Below are positions 17,193 through 26,190 of a stretch of 64,000 nucleotides of DNA, in pieces (positions within the stretch are counted from its first letter, which is position 1; every line of letters starts with the position of its first letter). The position numbers and the translations under genes were made by a program. Origin of the DNA: Prevotella veroralis DSM 19559 = JCM 6290. Lineage in GTDB: Bacteria; Bacteroidota; Bacteroidia; Bacteroidales; Bacteroidaceae. The notes beneath the pieces were generated by a model. The model was not told the DNA's origin. It saw only the letters and a list, made by a program, of their open reading frames with translations, and searched no databases. Location of the stretch: contig NZ_KB898325.1 of NCBI RefSeq assembly GCF_000377625.1, positions 1 through 64,000 of the forward strand, given 5' to 3'.

Positions 17193-18086
17193 ATGAAAAT
17201 CAAGTATTTTTTAATGGCAGCTGTCGTTGCTTTGATGACAGCATGTGGTACTGCTTCTAAGGTGCCATTGACTGGGCGCACCCATAGACTTAGTGTTTCG
17301 GATGCCCAACTACTAAGTCTTAGCAATCAAGAGTACACTAAGTTCATGGCATCTGCAAAGCGTTCAACAGATGCAAAGAACACTGCTATGGTTCAACGCG
17401 TTGGTCGTAACCTTGCAAATGCAGTAGAGACTTACTTGCGAAACAATGGTTATGCCAATGAAGTAAAGAACTTCCAATGGGAGTTCAACCTTGTTCAAGA
17501 CAAGCAGGCAAATGCTTTCTGTATGCCTGGAGGTAAGATCGTTGTTTATGAGGGCTTGCTTCCTTATACTCAAAACGAGGCAAGTTTGGCTATTGTTTTA
17601 GGGCATGAAATAGCGCACGCAGTGGCTAAACACAGTGCAGAACAGCTTACCAAGCAGATGAATCAGCAGATGGGAACGAACATCTTAGGTACTGTTTTGA
17701 ATTCAACAGTGGGTAGTGGCGTAGGAGATGTAGCAGCTCAAGTAGCTGGCGGATACTTCTCTTTCCGTAATCTAAAGTACAGTCGCGATAACGAAAGTGA
17801 AGCCGATTACATGGGATTGATATTTGCTGCGATGGCTGGATACGACCCCGCAAATGCCGTTACATTCTGGAAACGAATGGCAGCAGGCACTAATAGCAAT
17901 ACAGCAGAGATTCTTAGCGACCACCCATCAGATGCTCGTCGTATCCAAAACATTGAGAAGTGGCTGCCGGAAGCAGAGAAGTATTATCGTCAGAGTGGCT
18001 CTTCTAATGTTCGCACAAGTACAACTTCGACTGCTGGTACATTACATATTGGATCGTCAAAGAAGGCTTCAAAGAAGCGTCGTTAA
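17193..18086 (+). CDS. M48 family zinc metalloprotease, lipoprotein (LoiP/BepA-like)
   Basis: Protein of 297 residues with a lipoprotein signal (VVALMTAC, Cys18). The zinc site is HEIAH at 138-142 with the third ligand in ESEAD at 201-205. These features define membrane-associated M48 peptidases of the YggG/LoiP and BepA group, which degrade or help assemble outer-membrane proteins. The C-terminal 30 residues are serine/threonine-rich and end in KKASKKRR. It has its own promoter (17128-17158) and is followed by 22-bp array B. Confidence 0.9.
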   Translation: MKIKYFLMAAVVALMTACGTASKVPLTGRTHRLSVSDAQLLSLSNQEYTKFMASAKRSTDAKNTAMVQRVGRNLANAVETYLRNNGYANEVKNFQWEFNLVQDKQANAFCMPGGKIVVYEGLLPYTQNEASLAIVLGHEIAHAVAKHSAEQLTKQMNQQMGTNILGTVLNSTVGSGVGDVAAQVAGGYFSFRNLKYSRDNESEADYMGLIFAAMAGYDPANAVTFWKRMAAGTNSNTAEILSDHPSDARRIQNIEKWLPEAEKYYRQSGSSNVRTSTTSTAGTLHIGSSKKASKKRR

Positions 18087-18120
18087 GCCTAGTTGAAATA
18101 GAGACAAGATACTCTTCAGA

Positions 18121-18208
18121 TTCAAGAGACGCCCTTTTCATATTAAGGAGACGCCCTCTTTGATGCAAAGAGACGCCTTTCTCAATGCGAGAAGAGCGTC
18201 TCTTCGTA
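18121..18208 (+). repeat. Tandem array B, four 22-bp units
   Basis: Four units of 22 bases built on AAGAGACGCC(C/T)TTT; the fourth unit is partly inverted (GAGCGTCTCTTC). It lies between the M48 gene and the NfeD promoter. The core resembles array D at 33772-33837. Confidence 0.75.
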
Positions 18209-18238
18209 TTTAAAAGAGCACATATTTTTACGTAAACA

Positions 18239-18271
18239 TTTGACAGATCCATTTTTTATCACTATCTTTAC
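18239..18271 (+). promoter_or_regulatory. Promoter of the NfeD-SPFH operon
   Basis: TTTG at 18239-18242, 20-base spacer, TATCTTTAC at 18263-18271, followed by the ATG at 18296. Confidence 0.65.
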
Positions 18272-18295
18272 AAACGAAATCAACCCTTTATAGCT

Positions 18296-18745
18296 ATGAT
18301 AGATTATATGATACAGAACCTTTGGTTGGCTTGGTTGCTGGCAGGGATAGTATGTCTTATCCTCGAGATGATGAACAATGATTTCTTTATCATGTGCTTC
18401 GCAATTGGTAGTTTTTGTGCTTCTGTTGCCTCACTGATGATAGATAGCATAGTTGTTCAAGTCATCGTGTTTGCCATCTTCACATTGTTAAGTATCTTCT
18501 ATGTACGTCCTATCGCCCTGAAATACCTCCATAAGGGGGAAGACCAACGGTTAAGTAATGCTGACGCTTTGATTGGGCGTGAGGGAAAAGTAACCGATAC
18601 AATAGAGACTGGAGGCTATGGTCGTGTGAAGATAGATGGTGACTCATGGAAAGCCAAGTCGATAGATGGACAGGAGATAGGCGTTGGGACTGACGTTCGA
18701 ATCCTCCGTTTGGACTCTATCATTGTGACTGTTGAGAGGTGTTGA
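18296..18745 (+). CDS. NfeD family membrane protein
   Basis: Protein of 149 residues: two or three hydrophobic segments in residues 1-75, then a soluble OB-fold (ADALIGREGKVTDTI, then YGRVKIDGDSWKAKS) that defines the NfeD C-terminal domain. NfeD proteins pair with SPFH/stomatin proteins in membrane microdomains and are usually encoded next to them, as here (SPFH gene 100 bases downstream). It has a good promoter. The truncated type without a ClpP-like protease domain is the common short form. Confidence 0.9.
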   Translation: MIDYMIQNLWLAWLLAGIVCLILEMMNNDFFIMCFAIGSFCASVASLMIDSIVVQVIVFAIFTLLSIFYVRPIALKYLHKGEDQRLSNADALIGREGKVTDTIETGGYGRVKIDGDSWKAKSIDGQEIGVGTDVRILRLDSIIVTVERC

Positions 18746-18845
18746 ACAGGTATGACAATTAAAAGAAACAATATTAAATAACCCTTCTCTTGCCTTTTTA
18801 TCATCGTCTTAACAATGGATAGTGAGCGAGAGAACCTAAAGACTT

Positions 18846-19802
18846 ATGCTTATGAATATTCTAGGTTTTGTGTTGATTGCGCTTATCATCATGGTAATTA
18901 TCTTTGCCAAGATGTCGATAGTCATTATCTCTCAGAGTGAAACAAAGGTCGTTGAACGATTGGGAAAGTACTATGCTACGCTCCGACCGGGCATTAACAT
19001 CATCATACCTTTCATTGATCGGACAAAGGAAATAGTAGCTATGAGGGCTGGCAGGTACGCTTATACCAGTTCAATTGACCTACGCGAGCAGGTGTACGAC
19101 TTTGATCGTCAGAACGTGATAACCAAAGATAACATCCAAATGCAGATTAATGCGCTGCTCTACTTTCAGATAATTGATCCGTTCAAAGCCGTTTATGAGA
19201 TCAATAACTTACCTAACGCCATTGAGAAACTGACGCAGACTACACTCCGAAACATCATCGGTGAGATGGAACTTGACCAAACGCTTACCTCGCGCGATAC
19301 GATTAATACGAAGCTAAGATCGGTTCTTGATGATGCAACTAACAAGTGGGGAATCAAGGTGAACCGCGTAGAACTACAAGATATAACGCCTCCTGCAAGT
19401 GTTTCTCAGGCTATGGAGAAGCAGATGCAGGCTGAACGTAATAAGCGTGCAACCATCCTTACGAGTGAAGGTCAGAAGCAATCGGCTATTCTCCAGTCGG
19501 AGGGTGAGAAGCAAGCAGCCATCAACCGTGCTGAAGCTGACAAGCAACAGCAGATCTTAATAGCTGAAGGTCAGGCGCAAGCACGCATTCGCAAGGCTGA
19601 AGCAGAGGCTATTGCCATTCAGAAGATAACGGAGGCTGTTGGACAAAGTACCAATCCTGCCAACTATCTCATTGCACAGAAATATATCCAGATGTTGACC
19701 GATTTAGCTCATAATAATAACCAGAAGACTGTTTATCTACCATTTGAGGCATCAAACCTTATGGGTTCTATCGGTGGTATTAAGGATATGTTTAAGGGAT
19801 AA
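18846..19802 (+). CDS. SPFH domain / band 7 (stomatin-like) protein
   Basis: Membrane-anchored protein of 318 residues: one N-terminal hydrophobic helix (about 3-25), then an SPFH domain (SETKVVERLGKYYATLRPG, DRQNVITKDNIQMQINALL), a long helical region rich in alanine, glutamate and glutamine (about 195-265), and a short tail. It resembles E. coli QmcA. Such proteins form oligomeric scaffolds in membranes and act with NfeD partners. A second ATG two codons in is equally possible. The WecB-like gene begins only six bases after its stop, so all three genes are likely one operon. Confidence 0.9.
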   Translation: MLMNILGFVLIALIIMVIIFAKMSIVIISQSETKVVERLGKYYATLRPGINIIIPFIDRTKEIVAMRAGRYAYTSSIDLREQVYDFDRQNVITKDNIQMQINALLYFQIIDPFKAVYEINNLPNAIEKLTQTTLRNIIGEMELDQTLTSRDTINTKLRSVLDDATNKWGIKVNRVELQDITPPASVSQAMEKQMQAERNKRATILTSEGQKQSAILQSEGEKQAAINRAEADKQQQILIAEGQAQARIRKAEAEAIAIQKITEAVGQSTNPANYLIAQKYIQMLTDLAHNNNQKTVYLPFEASNLMGSIGGIKDMFKG

Positions 19803-19808
19803 TAGATA

Positions 19809-20945
19809 ATGACAACACAGGACATAAATCTTTGTATTTTTTGTGGTGCGCGTCCTAACTTTATAAAGGTGGCACCAATTATTAGGGTAATAAACAAGTT
19901 GTCAGAAAGTGATAGCAGCCATAAGGTGAACTACTCACTGGTTTATGCTGGTAGTGAAGACGACCCGACGTTGGAAGATAAGCTCTTTGACGAGTTGGCT
20001 ATCCATCGTCCTGATGCATACTTGGGCGTTGAATGTGAGAATCTTAACGAACTCACGGGGCAGGTAATGTCGAAGTTTGAACAGTACCTACAGGCTAATA
20101 GCAGTGATGTCGTTATCGTTGTTGATGACTTGGCATCGACAATGGCGGCCGCAATAGTCACTAAGAAGCAAGCAATCACACTTGCGCACATTGCTGCGGG
20201 GACGCGTTCTTTTGACATAACAATGCCTAAGGAGATCAATAGATTGGTCATTGACGGACTGTCGGATATCCTCTTTACGGCTGGATTCAGCAATAATAGT
20301 ATTGCAAACAAGGAGGGTGCCGAACTCTCAAAGGTATATATGGTGGGCAACATCCTTATTGACAACATCCGTTATAATCGTGAGCGCATTGAGGGAATGA
20401 GCCTTACTGATATTGATGCGTTGGCAGGTTTACCTATAAAAGAAAGTAATTATCTTGTCTTTACACTGAATCGTAAGGCCTTACTTGCTGATCAGGACAA
20501 TCTGGAGAAGATGCTCCGTGTCTTGAGCGAGACGGCAGGCGATTTACCAATCATTGCTCCTTTGCGTGACTCTGCAGTACAGGTTATCATGTCTCTAAGC
20601 CTAAAGAAGAATATAAACTTGTATAATCTGCATATTGTTAAACCGCTTGGTTACTTAGAGTTTGCCTATCTCACTACTCATGCACTGGGTATCGTGACCG
20701 ACTCGGGGAACGTTGCTGAGGAGGCAACATTCAATAGTATTCCTTGTATAACACTCAACAGTTACACCGAACACATAGAGACTGTGAAGGTAGGAAGCAA
20801 TGTTCTTGTTGGTGAAGATGCTGAGTTGCTTCGTTCGGCACTATCGGATATGGTCGTAGGAACGTGGAAGAAGAGTGGAATACCTGATAGATGGGATGGC
20901 AGATCGGCTGAACGTATCTTACAGATATTGCTTGAACACCATTAA
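19809..20945 (+). CDS. UDP-GlcNAc 2-epimerase (WecB) family protein with altered active site
   Basis: Protein of 378 residues with the two-Rossmann GT-B-like fold of non-hydrolysing UDP-GlcNAc 2-epimerases: GARPNFIKVAP at 13-23, HIAAGTRSF at 127-135, KEINR at 141-145, and the UDP-binding TDSGNVAEEA at 297-306. Active family members use an acid pair in HVEAG and PEExxR, plus a histidine in THRxEN. Here these read HIAAG (Ala129), PKEINR (Lys141) and TLNRK (Asn221). The protein may bind a UDP-sugar without epimerising it, or act on another substrate. It is translationally close (six bases) to the SPFH gene, an unusual partner for a sugar enzyme. Confidence 0.8.
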   Translation: MTTQDINLCIFCGARPNFIKVAPIIRVINKLSESDSSHKVNYSLVYAGSEDDPTLEDKLFDELAIHRPDAYLGVECENLNELTGQVMSKFEQYLQANSSDVVIVVDDLASTMAAAIVTKKQAITLAHIAAGTRSFDITMPKEINRLVIDGLSDILFTAGFSNNSIANKEGAELSKVYMVGNILIDNIRYNRERIEGMSLTDIDALAGLPIKESNYLVFTLNRKALLADQDNLEKMLRVLSETAGDLPIIAPLRDSAVQVIMSLSLKKNINLYNLHIVKPLGYLEFAYLTTHALGIVTDSGNVAEEATFNSIPCITLNSYTEHIETVKVGSNVLVGEDAELLRSALSDMVVGTWKKSGIPDRWDGRSAERILQILLEHH

Positions 20946-20995
20946 AGGTACGTTCTTTTAGAATCGTCGAAGAACTTATATAGAAGGATAAACAC

Positions 20996-21048
20996 CCTCT
21001 TCTTGCAGTCTATTCAGTTGGATAGATAATGCAGAAGAGGCTGTTTTT
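20996..21048 (+). terminator. Terminator after the WecB-like gene
   Basis: CCTCTTCTTGCA (20996-21007) pairs with TGCAGAAGAGG (21030-21040), with one bulge, followed by CTGTTTTT. Confidence 0.7.
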
Positions 21049-21116
21049 CCTTCTTCTTTATCTATTATTACCATTTATAAATGGTGTAGATAAGAACTTA
21101 GTTTTCATTAATTTCG

Positions 21117-21125
21117 TACCTTTGC
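21117..21125 (+). promoter_or_regulatory. Promoter of the MATE transporter gene (-7 element)
   Basis: TACCTTTGC 26 bases before the ATG at 21152. Confidence 0.6.
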
Positions 21126-21151
21126 ATTGATATTTAACAGGTGATAAGATT

Positions 21152-22516
21152 ATGCACGGACATACAGACAACTACACTTTCTTGACACAAGGACCAATAC
21201 ATCGTGTCATACTAACGATGGCTGTACCCACAATTATATCTATGCTTGTGACCGGACTGTACAACATTGCAGACACATTCTTCGTTGGTAAGATCGATAC
21301 ACAAGCCACTGCAGCTGTCGGAGTGTCGTTTTCTATGATGTTCTTTGTGCAGGCGATGGGGTTCTTCTTTGGGCATGGTTCGGGCAACTACATATCTCGT
21401 GAGTTAGGAGCAAAGCGTCATGGCAATGCTATAAAGATGGCATCAACAGGCTTCTTTAGCTCTTTCTTCTTTGGACTAGTTATCCTTGTTCTGGGTGAGA
21501 TATTCCTTACTCCACTCTCATTAATGCTGGGTAGTACGCCAACTATCCTCCCTTATACAGAGGAGTACATGCGGATAATCCTCTTGGGAGCACCTTTCTT
21601 GACCTCATCCCTTACGCTGAACAATCAGATGCGATTGCAAGGTAATGCGAATTTCGCTATGTATGGCATTGTAACAGGTGCTATCTTGAATGTTGCCTTA
21701 GACCCTTTACTTATCTTTACATGTGGTATGGGGGTTAGTGGAGCAGCCCTAGCGACTGTGATAGGACAGTTCGTTTCGTTCGTAATCCTATTCTTTATGA
21801 CTCGAAGAGGGGAGAATATAGCTATTCACTTTCGACACTTTTCACCCTCATGGGCGGCTTATAAGGAGATATTCTACGGTGGTAGTCCATCATTAATGCG
21901 TCAAGGTCTGGCGTGCGTAGCCACTATGTCCCTCAATCTGGCAGCTGGTGTCTATGGTGATTCGGCTATTGCTGCGATGAGCATAGTCGGTAGAATCGCC
22001 ATGTTATCATTTGCTGCTGTGATTGGATTAGGGCAAGGCTTCCAGCCAGTTTGTGGCTTCTGCTATGGGGCGGGACTTTATACTCGATTGAAGAAAGCCT
22101 ATAATTTCACCGTAGCCCTTGGTACTGGCTTCCTCATTCTACTTGCTATTGGAGGCTGGATAGTGAGTGATTCCCTTATAGGAGTGTTCCGTGACGATCC
22201 TAAAGTAATTGAGATTGGAGTGGTTGCATTGCGTTGGCAGCTCTGTACCTTCCCTCTCAATGCCTTTATCTTAGCAAGTAATATGATGGCACAAACTTGC
22301 CGTAAGCCTTTACGAGCTAATATTCTTGCTGCTGCAAGACAAGGTTTATTCTTTATCCCACTCATCTTTATCCTTCCAGCTCACCTTGGTTTGCTAGGCG
22401 TTGAGATGTGTCAAGCGGTCAGTGATGTGTTCTCTTTTATGTTATCAGTGCCTATCGTTGTTTATACTTTCAAGGAGTTTAATAAGGAAGCAGTGGTTAG
22501 GAGGGTCGCAGAATGA
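21152..22516 (+). CDS. MATE family multidrug efflux transporter
   Basis: Membrane transporter of 454 residues with about 12 hydrophobic segments in two repeats. The beginning (LTQGPIHRVILTMAVPTIISM, then YNIADTFFVGKI) and the GLGQGFQPVCGFCYGA motif in the second half are typical of MATE proteins of the MepA type. These export drugs and other compounds using a Na+ or H+ gradient. Its last four bases overlap the start of the HMA-AraC regulator, so the two genes are co-translated and the regulator may control this transporter as well as the copper genes. Confidence 0.92.
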   Translation: MHGHTDNYTFLTQGPIHRVILTMAVPTIISMLVTGLYNIADTFFVGKIDTQATAAVGVSFSMMFFVQAMGFFFGHGSGNYISRELGAKRHGNAIKMASTGFFSSFFFGLVILVLGEIFLTPLSLMLGSTPTILPYTEEYMRIILLGAPFLTSSLTLNNQMRLQGNANFAMYGIVTGAILNVALDPLLIFTCGMGVSGAALATVIGQFVSFVILFFMTRRGENIAIHFRHFSPSWAAYKEIFYGGSPSLMRQGLACVATMSLNLAAGVYGDSAIAAMSIVGRIAMLSFAAVIGLGQGFQPVCGFCYGAGLYTRLKKAYNFTVALGTGFLILLAIGGWIVSDSLIGVFRDDPKVIEIGVVALRWQLCTFPLNAFILASNMMAQTCRKPLRANILAAARQGLFFIPLIFILPAHLGLLGVEMCQAVSDVFSFMLSVPIVVYTFKEFNKEAVVRRVAE

Positions 22517-23076
22517 GTAAGATTTATATAAAGAACATGGTTTGTGATCGTTGTAAGATGGCTGTTGAGCAGACCTTACAACGTCAGAATATACATCCTA
22601 TAAAGGTTGATTTGGGCGAAGCTATTGTCGAGGAAGAATTGACGGAAGCACAACTCTTAGCACTTCGAGCAGCTTTAAAAGATTTAGGTTTTGAACTTCT
22701 CGGAGATAGAAGACAGCAGACAATAGACCTTATAAAGTCCTCTTTGATAAAACTTGTACATTATCAAGATAACCAGTCAGCAACAACTCTAAGTGATTAT
22801 CTCGTCTCTCAACTCCATCAAGACTATAGTTCGCTTTCCAAACTCTTCTCGGAAGTAGAAGGAAAGACCATCGAACGCTATTATATAGAGCTTCGTATCG
22901 AGCGTGTGAAAGAGCTAATTCGTTATGACGAACTTACTCTTACACAAATAGCGCAGCGTATGAATTATTCTTCGGTAGCCTATCTCTCCAGTCAGTTTAA
23001 GGCTGTTACGGGAATGACTCCATCTCAATTCCGAGGGATGAAGACGAATACTCGTAAGCCTTTAGACCAGCTCTAA
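22513..23076 (+). CDS. AraC-type regulator with N-terminal heavy-metal-associated (HMA) domain
   Basis: Protein of 187 residues. Residues 1-70 form an HMA-like fold with the metal motif MVCDRC (Cys11, Cys14), as in copper chaperones. Residues about 95-180 are an AraC-type DNA-binding domain: two helix-turn-helix units, the second with LTQIAQRMNYSSVAYLSSQF and GMTPSQFRGM. The obvious reading is a one-component metal sensor, in which Cu(I) or another soft metal binds the HMA part and changes DNA binding. The copper chaperone and P1B ATPase genes lie directly downstream behind their own promoter. It overlaps the MATE gene by four bases. Confidence 0.85.
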   Translation: MSKIYIKNMVCDRCKMAVEQTLQRQNIHPIKVDLGEAIVEEELTEAQLLALRAALKDLGFELLGDRRQQTIDLIKSSLIKLVHYQDNQSATTLSDYLVSQLHQDYSSLSKLFSEVEGKTIERYYIELRIERVKELIRYDELTLTQIAQRMNYSSVAYLSSQFKAVTGMTPSQFRGMKTNTRKPLDQL

Positions 23077-23286
23077 GATCTATTCAGGCTTCTGATAAGC
23101 ATCCTTATCATACATGTCTGTCTTTCTATTCATCACCTAATACCTTTATAATAACGTATAGAAAAAGTAAGTCATTGCATTTAGAAAGAAGTATGATAAG
23201 CGTGAAATAATATGAAAGGAAGCATTTTGTAGGAATGTTATAACCTTTATCCATAATTCTGTAACAGGCTTTCCTTAATATAAGTG

Positions 23287-23295
23287 TACCTTTGC
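23287..23295 (+). promoter_or_regulatory. Promoter of the CopZ-CopA operon (-7 element)
   Basis: TACCTTTGC 53 bases before the chaperone start codon. No clear -33 box, as expected for an activator-dependent promoter; the HMA-AraC protein is the obvious candidate. Confidence 0.55.
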
Positions 23296-23348
23296 AAGCG
23301 ACAAGGAGAAAGTCTTCTTGCAAACAACTAATATATTAAAACGAAGTT

Positions 23349-23561
23349 ATGAAAAGTGATATTTTTGCAGTAAGTGGTATGAAGTGTGTACATTGTAAGG
23401 CTAACGTTGAGAATGCGCTAAAGTCTTTAAATGGTGTAAAGAGTGCAGAAGCTAATATAGAGAAAGCCAATGTAAATGTCGAATATGATGAGTCTGTTGT
23501 TACTCCAGCACAACTCAAGGAGGCAGTAGACAATAGCGGGCGCTATGAGTTGAGCCTATAA
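23349..23561 (+). CDS. Heavy-metal-associated domain protein, CopZ-like copper chaperone
   Basis: Seventy residues forming a single HMA domain with the metal motif GMKCVHC (Cys13, Cys16). Proteins of this kind carry Cu(I) in the cytosol and hand it to the ATPase. The ATPase gene begins 10 bases downstream and has its own N-terminal HMA domain, an obvious docking partner. The histidine between the cysteines (CVHC) is common in bacterial CopZ proteins. Confidence 0.9.
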   Translation: MKSDIFAVSGMKCVHCKANVENALKSLNGVKSAEANIEKANVNVEYDESVVTPAQLKEAVDNSGRYELSL

Positions 23562-23571
23562 GGAGATAAGC

Positions 23572-25491
23572 ATGAAGCAAACAATTCCTGTTATCGGCAT
23601 GGCATGTTCTGCATGTTCTGCTAATGTCGAGAAGAAACTGAACGAGCTTAAAGGCATTAATACCGCATCGGTATCATTGCCTGGTCGTTCCGCTTTGGTC
23701 GATTATGACCCCGAAACCATCTCACTGGAGCAGATGAAAGCTGCAATCAATGGGATTGGTTATGACTTAGTCATTGATAAAGAGACTTCAGTTGAGGAGA
23801 TTGAGAAGCGCGAATACACGTTATTACGTCGGAAAACCATCCTTTCTTGGATATTCTCCATTGCCGTAATGAGCGTTTCAATGGGATGGATCGACCTCCA
23901 TTCACGCACCATTGCCAATCAAGTTTCTCTATTGATTGCCTTGGCAAACATTGTTTATTGCGGTCGACAGTTCTATGTTTCAGCATGGAAACAACTACTT
24001 CATGGCACTGCAAACATGGATACCCTCGTAACCTTATCCACGGCAATATCATTCCTATTCAGTACTTTCAATACCTTCTGGGGGGATGCTGTATGGGCGA
24101 GCCGAGGTATCGTTTGGCATACATACTATGATGCGGCTGTAATGATCATTACCTTTGTCTTGACAGGACGAATGTTAGAAGAAAAGGCAAAGGACGGCAC
24201 TGCCTCCTCTATTAGGCACATGATGGGTATGGCTCCAAAGACGGCACATATTGTTGATGGTGACCGAATAGAAGAAGTGCCAATATCGACTATTGAAGTA
24301 GGAGATATTCTAGAGGTTCACCCTGGCGAGAAGGTTCCTGTCGATGGAGAAGTTATCTCTGCTGAGAGCTTTATGACCCCCGATGCCGCCTATGTTGATG
24401 AGAGTATGATCACAGGTGAGCCTACTCCTGCCGAGAAGAATAAGGGTTCAAAGGTGTTAGCAGGCACTATTCCTAGTCAAGGAGTATTCCGCATGAAGGC
24501 AAATGAGATAGGTGAGAACACGGCATTAGCGCATATTATTCGGATGGTGCAAGAGGCACAAGGCTCTAAAGCACCCGTGCAACGCATTATCGATAAGGCT
24601 GCTTTAGTGTTTGTTCCAGTCGTTACGCTCATTGCCTTGCTAACCTTTCTTCTATGGTGGCTGATAGGTGGCGAGGCTTACTTACCACAAGCGATTATCT
24701 CTGCCGTAGCCGTTTTGGTCATCGCTTGCCCATGTGCCATGGGATTGGCGACACCGACTGCCTTGATGGTAGGAATTGGTAAGGCAGCACAAAAGCAGAT
24801 ACTCATCAAGGATGCAGCAGCATTGGAGAGCTTACGTAAGGTGGATGCACTTGTAACCGATAAGACGGGAACGTTGACGATACCTAATAAGGAGGTAGAC
24901 TTCACCAAGGCTGACAATCTTCCTTTCGAGAAGCGGGAACAACTGAAGCCCAATGCTCGTGAGGCGATGGAGGAATTGCAGAAGAGTGGGATAGAGGTCT
25001 ATATGATGAGTGGTGACAAGGATGAGGCTGCACACTATTGGGCCGATAAAGTGGGTATAAAGCACTACTTTAGTAAGGCTTTACCGCAGGACAAAGAGAA
25101 CCTTGTTAAGCGTTTGCAGTCTAAAGGAAAACGCGTTGCGATGGTAGGAGATGGCATTAATGATACCCAAGCGTTAGCGTTAGCAGATGTCAGTATAGCG
25201 ATTGCCAGGGGTACTGATGTTGCAATGGATGTGGCACAAGTGACGCTCATGGGCGATGATTTAGCTACCCTTCCAGAGGCAATCCGACTAAGTAAGAACA
25301 CCGTTAGAATGATATGGGAGAATCTTTTCTGGGCGTTCATCTATAACCTTGTTTGTATTCCTTTGGCAGCTGGGCTATTATATGTCTTCGGTATTAACTG
25401 TCAGATTACACCTTCTTGGGCAAGTGCCCTAATGGCATTCTCAAGCGTTAGTGTCGTTTTGAACAGCCTTCGCCTGCGTTGGATGAAATAG
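23572..25491 (+). CDS. copA: P1B-type copper ATPase lacking the nucleotide-binding domain
   Basis: Protein of 639 residues. In order: HMA domain with MACSAC (Cys12, Cys15), two leading membrane helices, actuator domain with TGEP (about 281), metal site CPC (about 386-388), phosphorylation site DKTGTLT (Asp about 430), GDGIND (about 527), and two final helices. All eight membrane segments of a CopA are present. Only about 97 residues separate DKTGT from GDGIND, whereas family members usually have about 200 with an HP motif for ATP binding. Here DKTGTLTIPNKEVDF runs within about 30 residues into the P-domain helix LKPNAREAMEELQ. The N-domain seems cleanly missing, in frame. Whether it still pumps copper is open. 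Confidence 0.85.
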   Translation: MKQTIPVIGMACSACSANVEKKLNELKGINTASVSLPGRSALVDYDPETISLEQMKAAINGIGYDLVIDKETSVEEIEKREYTLLRRKTILSWIFSIAVMSVSMGWIDLHSRTIANQVSLLIALANIVYCGRQFYVSAWKQLLHGTANMDTLVTLSTAISFLFSTFNTFWGDAVWASRGIVWHTYYDAAVMIITFVLTGRMLEEKAKDGTASSIRHMMGMAPKTAHIVDGDRIEEVPISTIEVGDILEVHPGEKVPVDGEVISAESFMTPDAAYVDESMITGEPTPAEKNKGSKVLAGTIPSQGVFRMKANEIGENTALAHIIRMVQEAQGSKAPVQRIIDKAALVFVPVVTLIALLTFLLWWLIGGEAYLPQAIISAVAVLVIACPCAMGLATPTALMVGIGKAAQKQILIKDAAALESLRKVDALVTDKTGTLTIPNKEVDFTKADNLPFEKREQLKPNAREAMEELQKSGIEVYMMSGDKDEAAHYWADKVGIKHYFSKALPQDKENLVKRLQSKGKRVAMVGDGINDTQALALADVSIAIARGTDVAMDVAQVTLMGDDLATLPEAIRLSKNTVRMIWENLFWAFIYNLVCIPLAAGLLYVFGINCQITPSWASALMAFSSVSVVLNSLRLRWMK

Positions 25492-25725
25492 GTGAGTAAG
25501 AATAGAAAGAAGGGTGTGATACTTTTGTAATAGATTATTGCTAATTTGGATGCTTCTCATTGCGTTATTTTCGATAAAGTATGATGTTGTGTCCAAATAC
25601 GCGATTCATAGCAAAGGTATTGTGCCTTTCTTTAATTTGTTGATAACCAGTTTGTTATGAAAAACATACCTATTAATTACTTAAAATATTCTAGACTTTC
25701 CATTGAAAAATACTAGTTTTTGGGT

Positions 25726-25857
25726 AAAAACGTACCTCCGTTTCGCCAAAAACGTACCTCTATTTCACTAAAAACGTACCTCCGTTTCACTAAAAACGTA
25801 CCTCAGTTTCACCAAAAACGTACCTCCGTTTTACTAAAAACGTACCTCCGTTTTATG
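25726..25857 (+). repeat. Tandem array C, six 22-bp units
   Basis: Six adjacent 22-base units, each starting AAAAACGTACCTC and ending in a variable GTTTCACT-like part; a seventh, decayed unit follows to about 25879. Contiguous, without spacers. Confidence 0.9.
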
Positions 25858-26007
25858 AAAAAGGTATATACGAACCACTTAAAACGTATATTCCTTTCTA
25901 TTTCAATGCTAGTTCGATCATTAGTTTTGTAAAGTATATTCAGATAAAGGGAGGGGGCTCTTTGTTTTTAGTCTTGCTGTTTTAACATGTCTTTTAACTG
26001 ATCAAAG

Positions 26008-26100
26008 TAGGGACAGACGCCCTCGTCTGTCCGCATAAGAGAATGTATTTCACAAGGAGGTAAGGAGGTTCAAGCGGACAGACGAGGGCGTCTGTCCCTA
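26008..26100. repeat. REP-like inverted repeat
   Basis: Perfect 27-base arms at 26008-26034 and 26074-26100, 39 bases apart. Each arm itself contains a hairpin, GGACAGACG ... CGTCTGTCC, so the element is a pair of opposed palindromes, as in bacterial BIME/REP elements. Confidence 0.8.
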
Positions 26101-26190
26101 CATTAAATCGTGAATTTCAAATAAGGGAAATAGTTCTTGTATTCAAAGAGAGTCTCTCTTCCTATCGAAGAAGGCGTTGCGTAACATAGA

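Noticed and set aside
25720..25932. A 70-residue open frame on the plus strand
   Set aside because: It is the translation of the 22-bp array units (repeated TSISLKTYLRF-like segments) and has no independent evidence.
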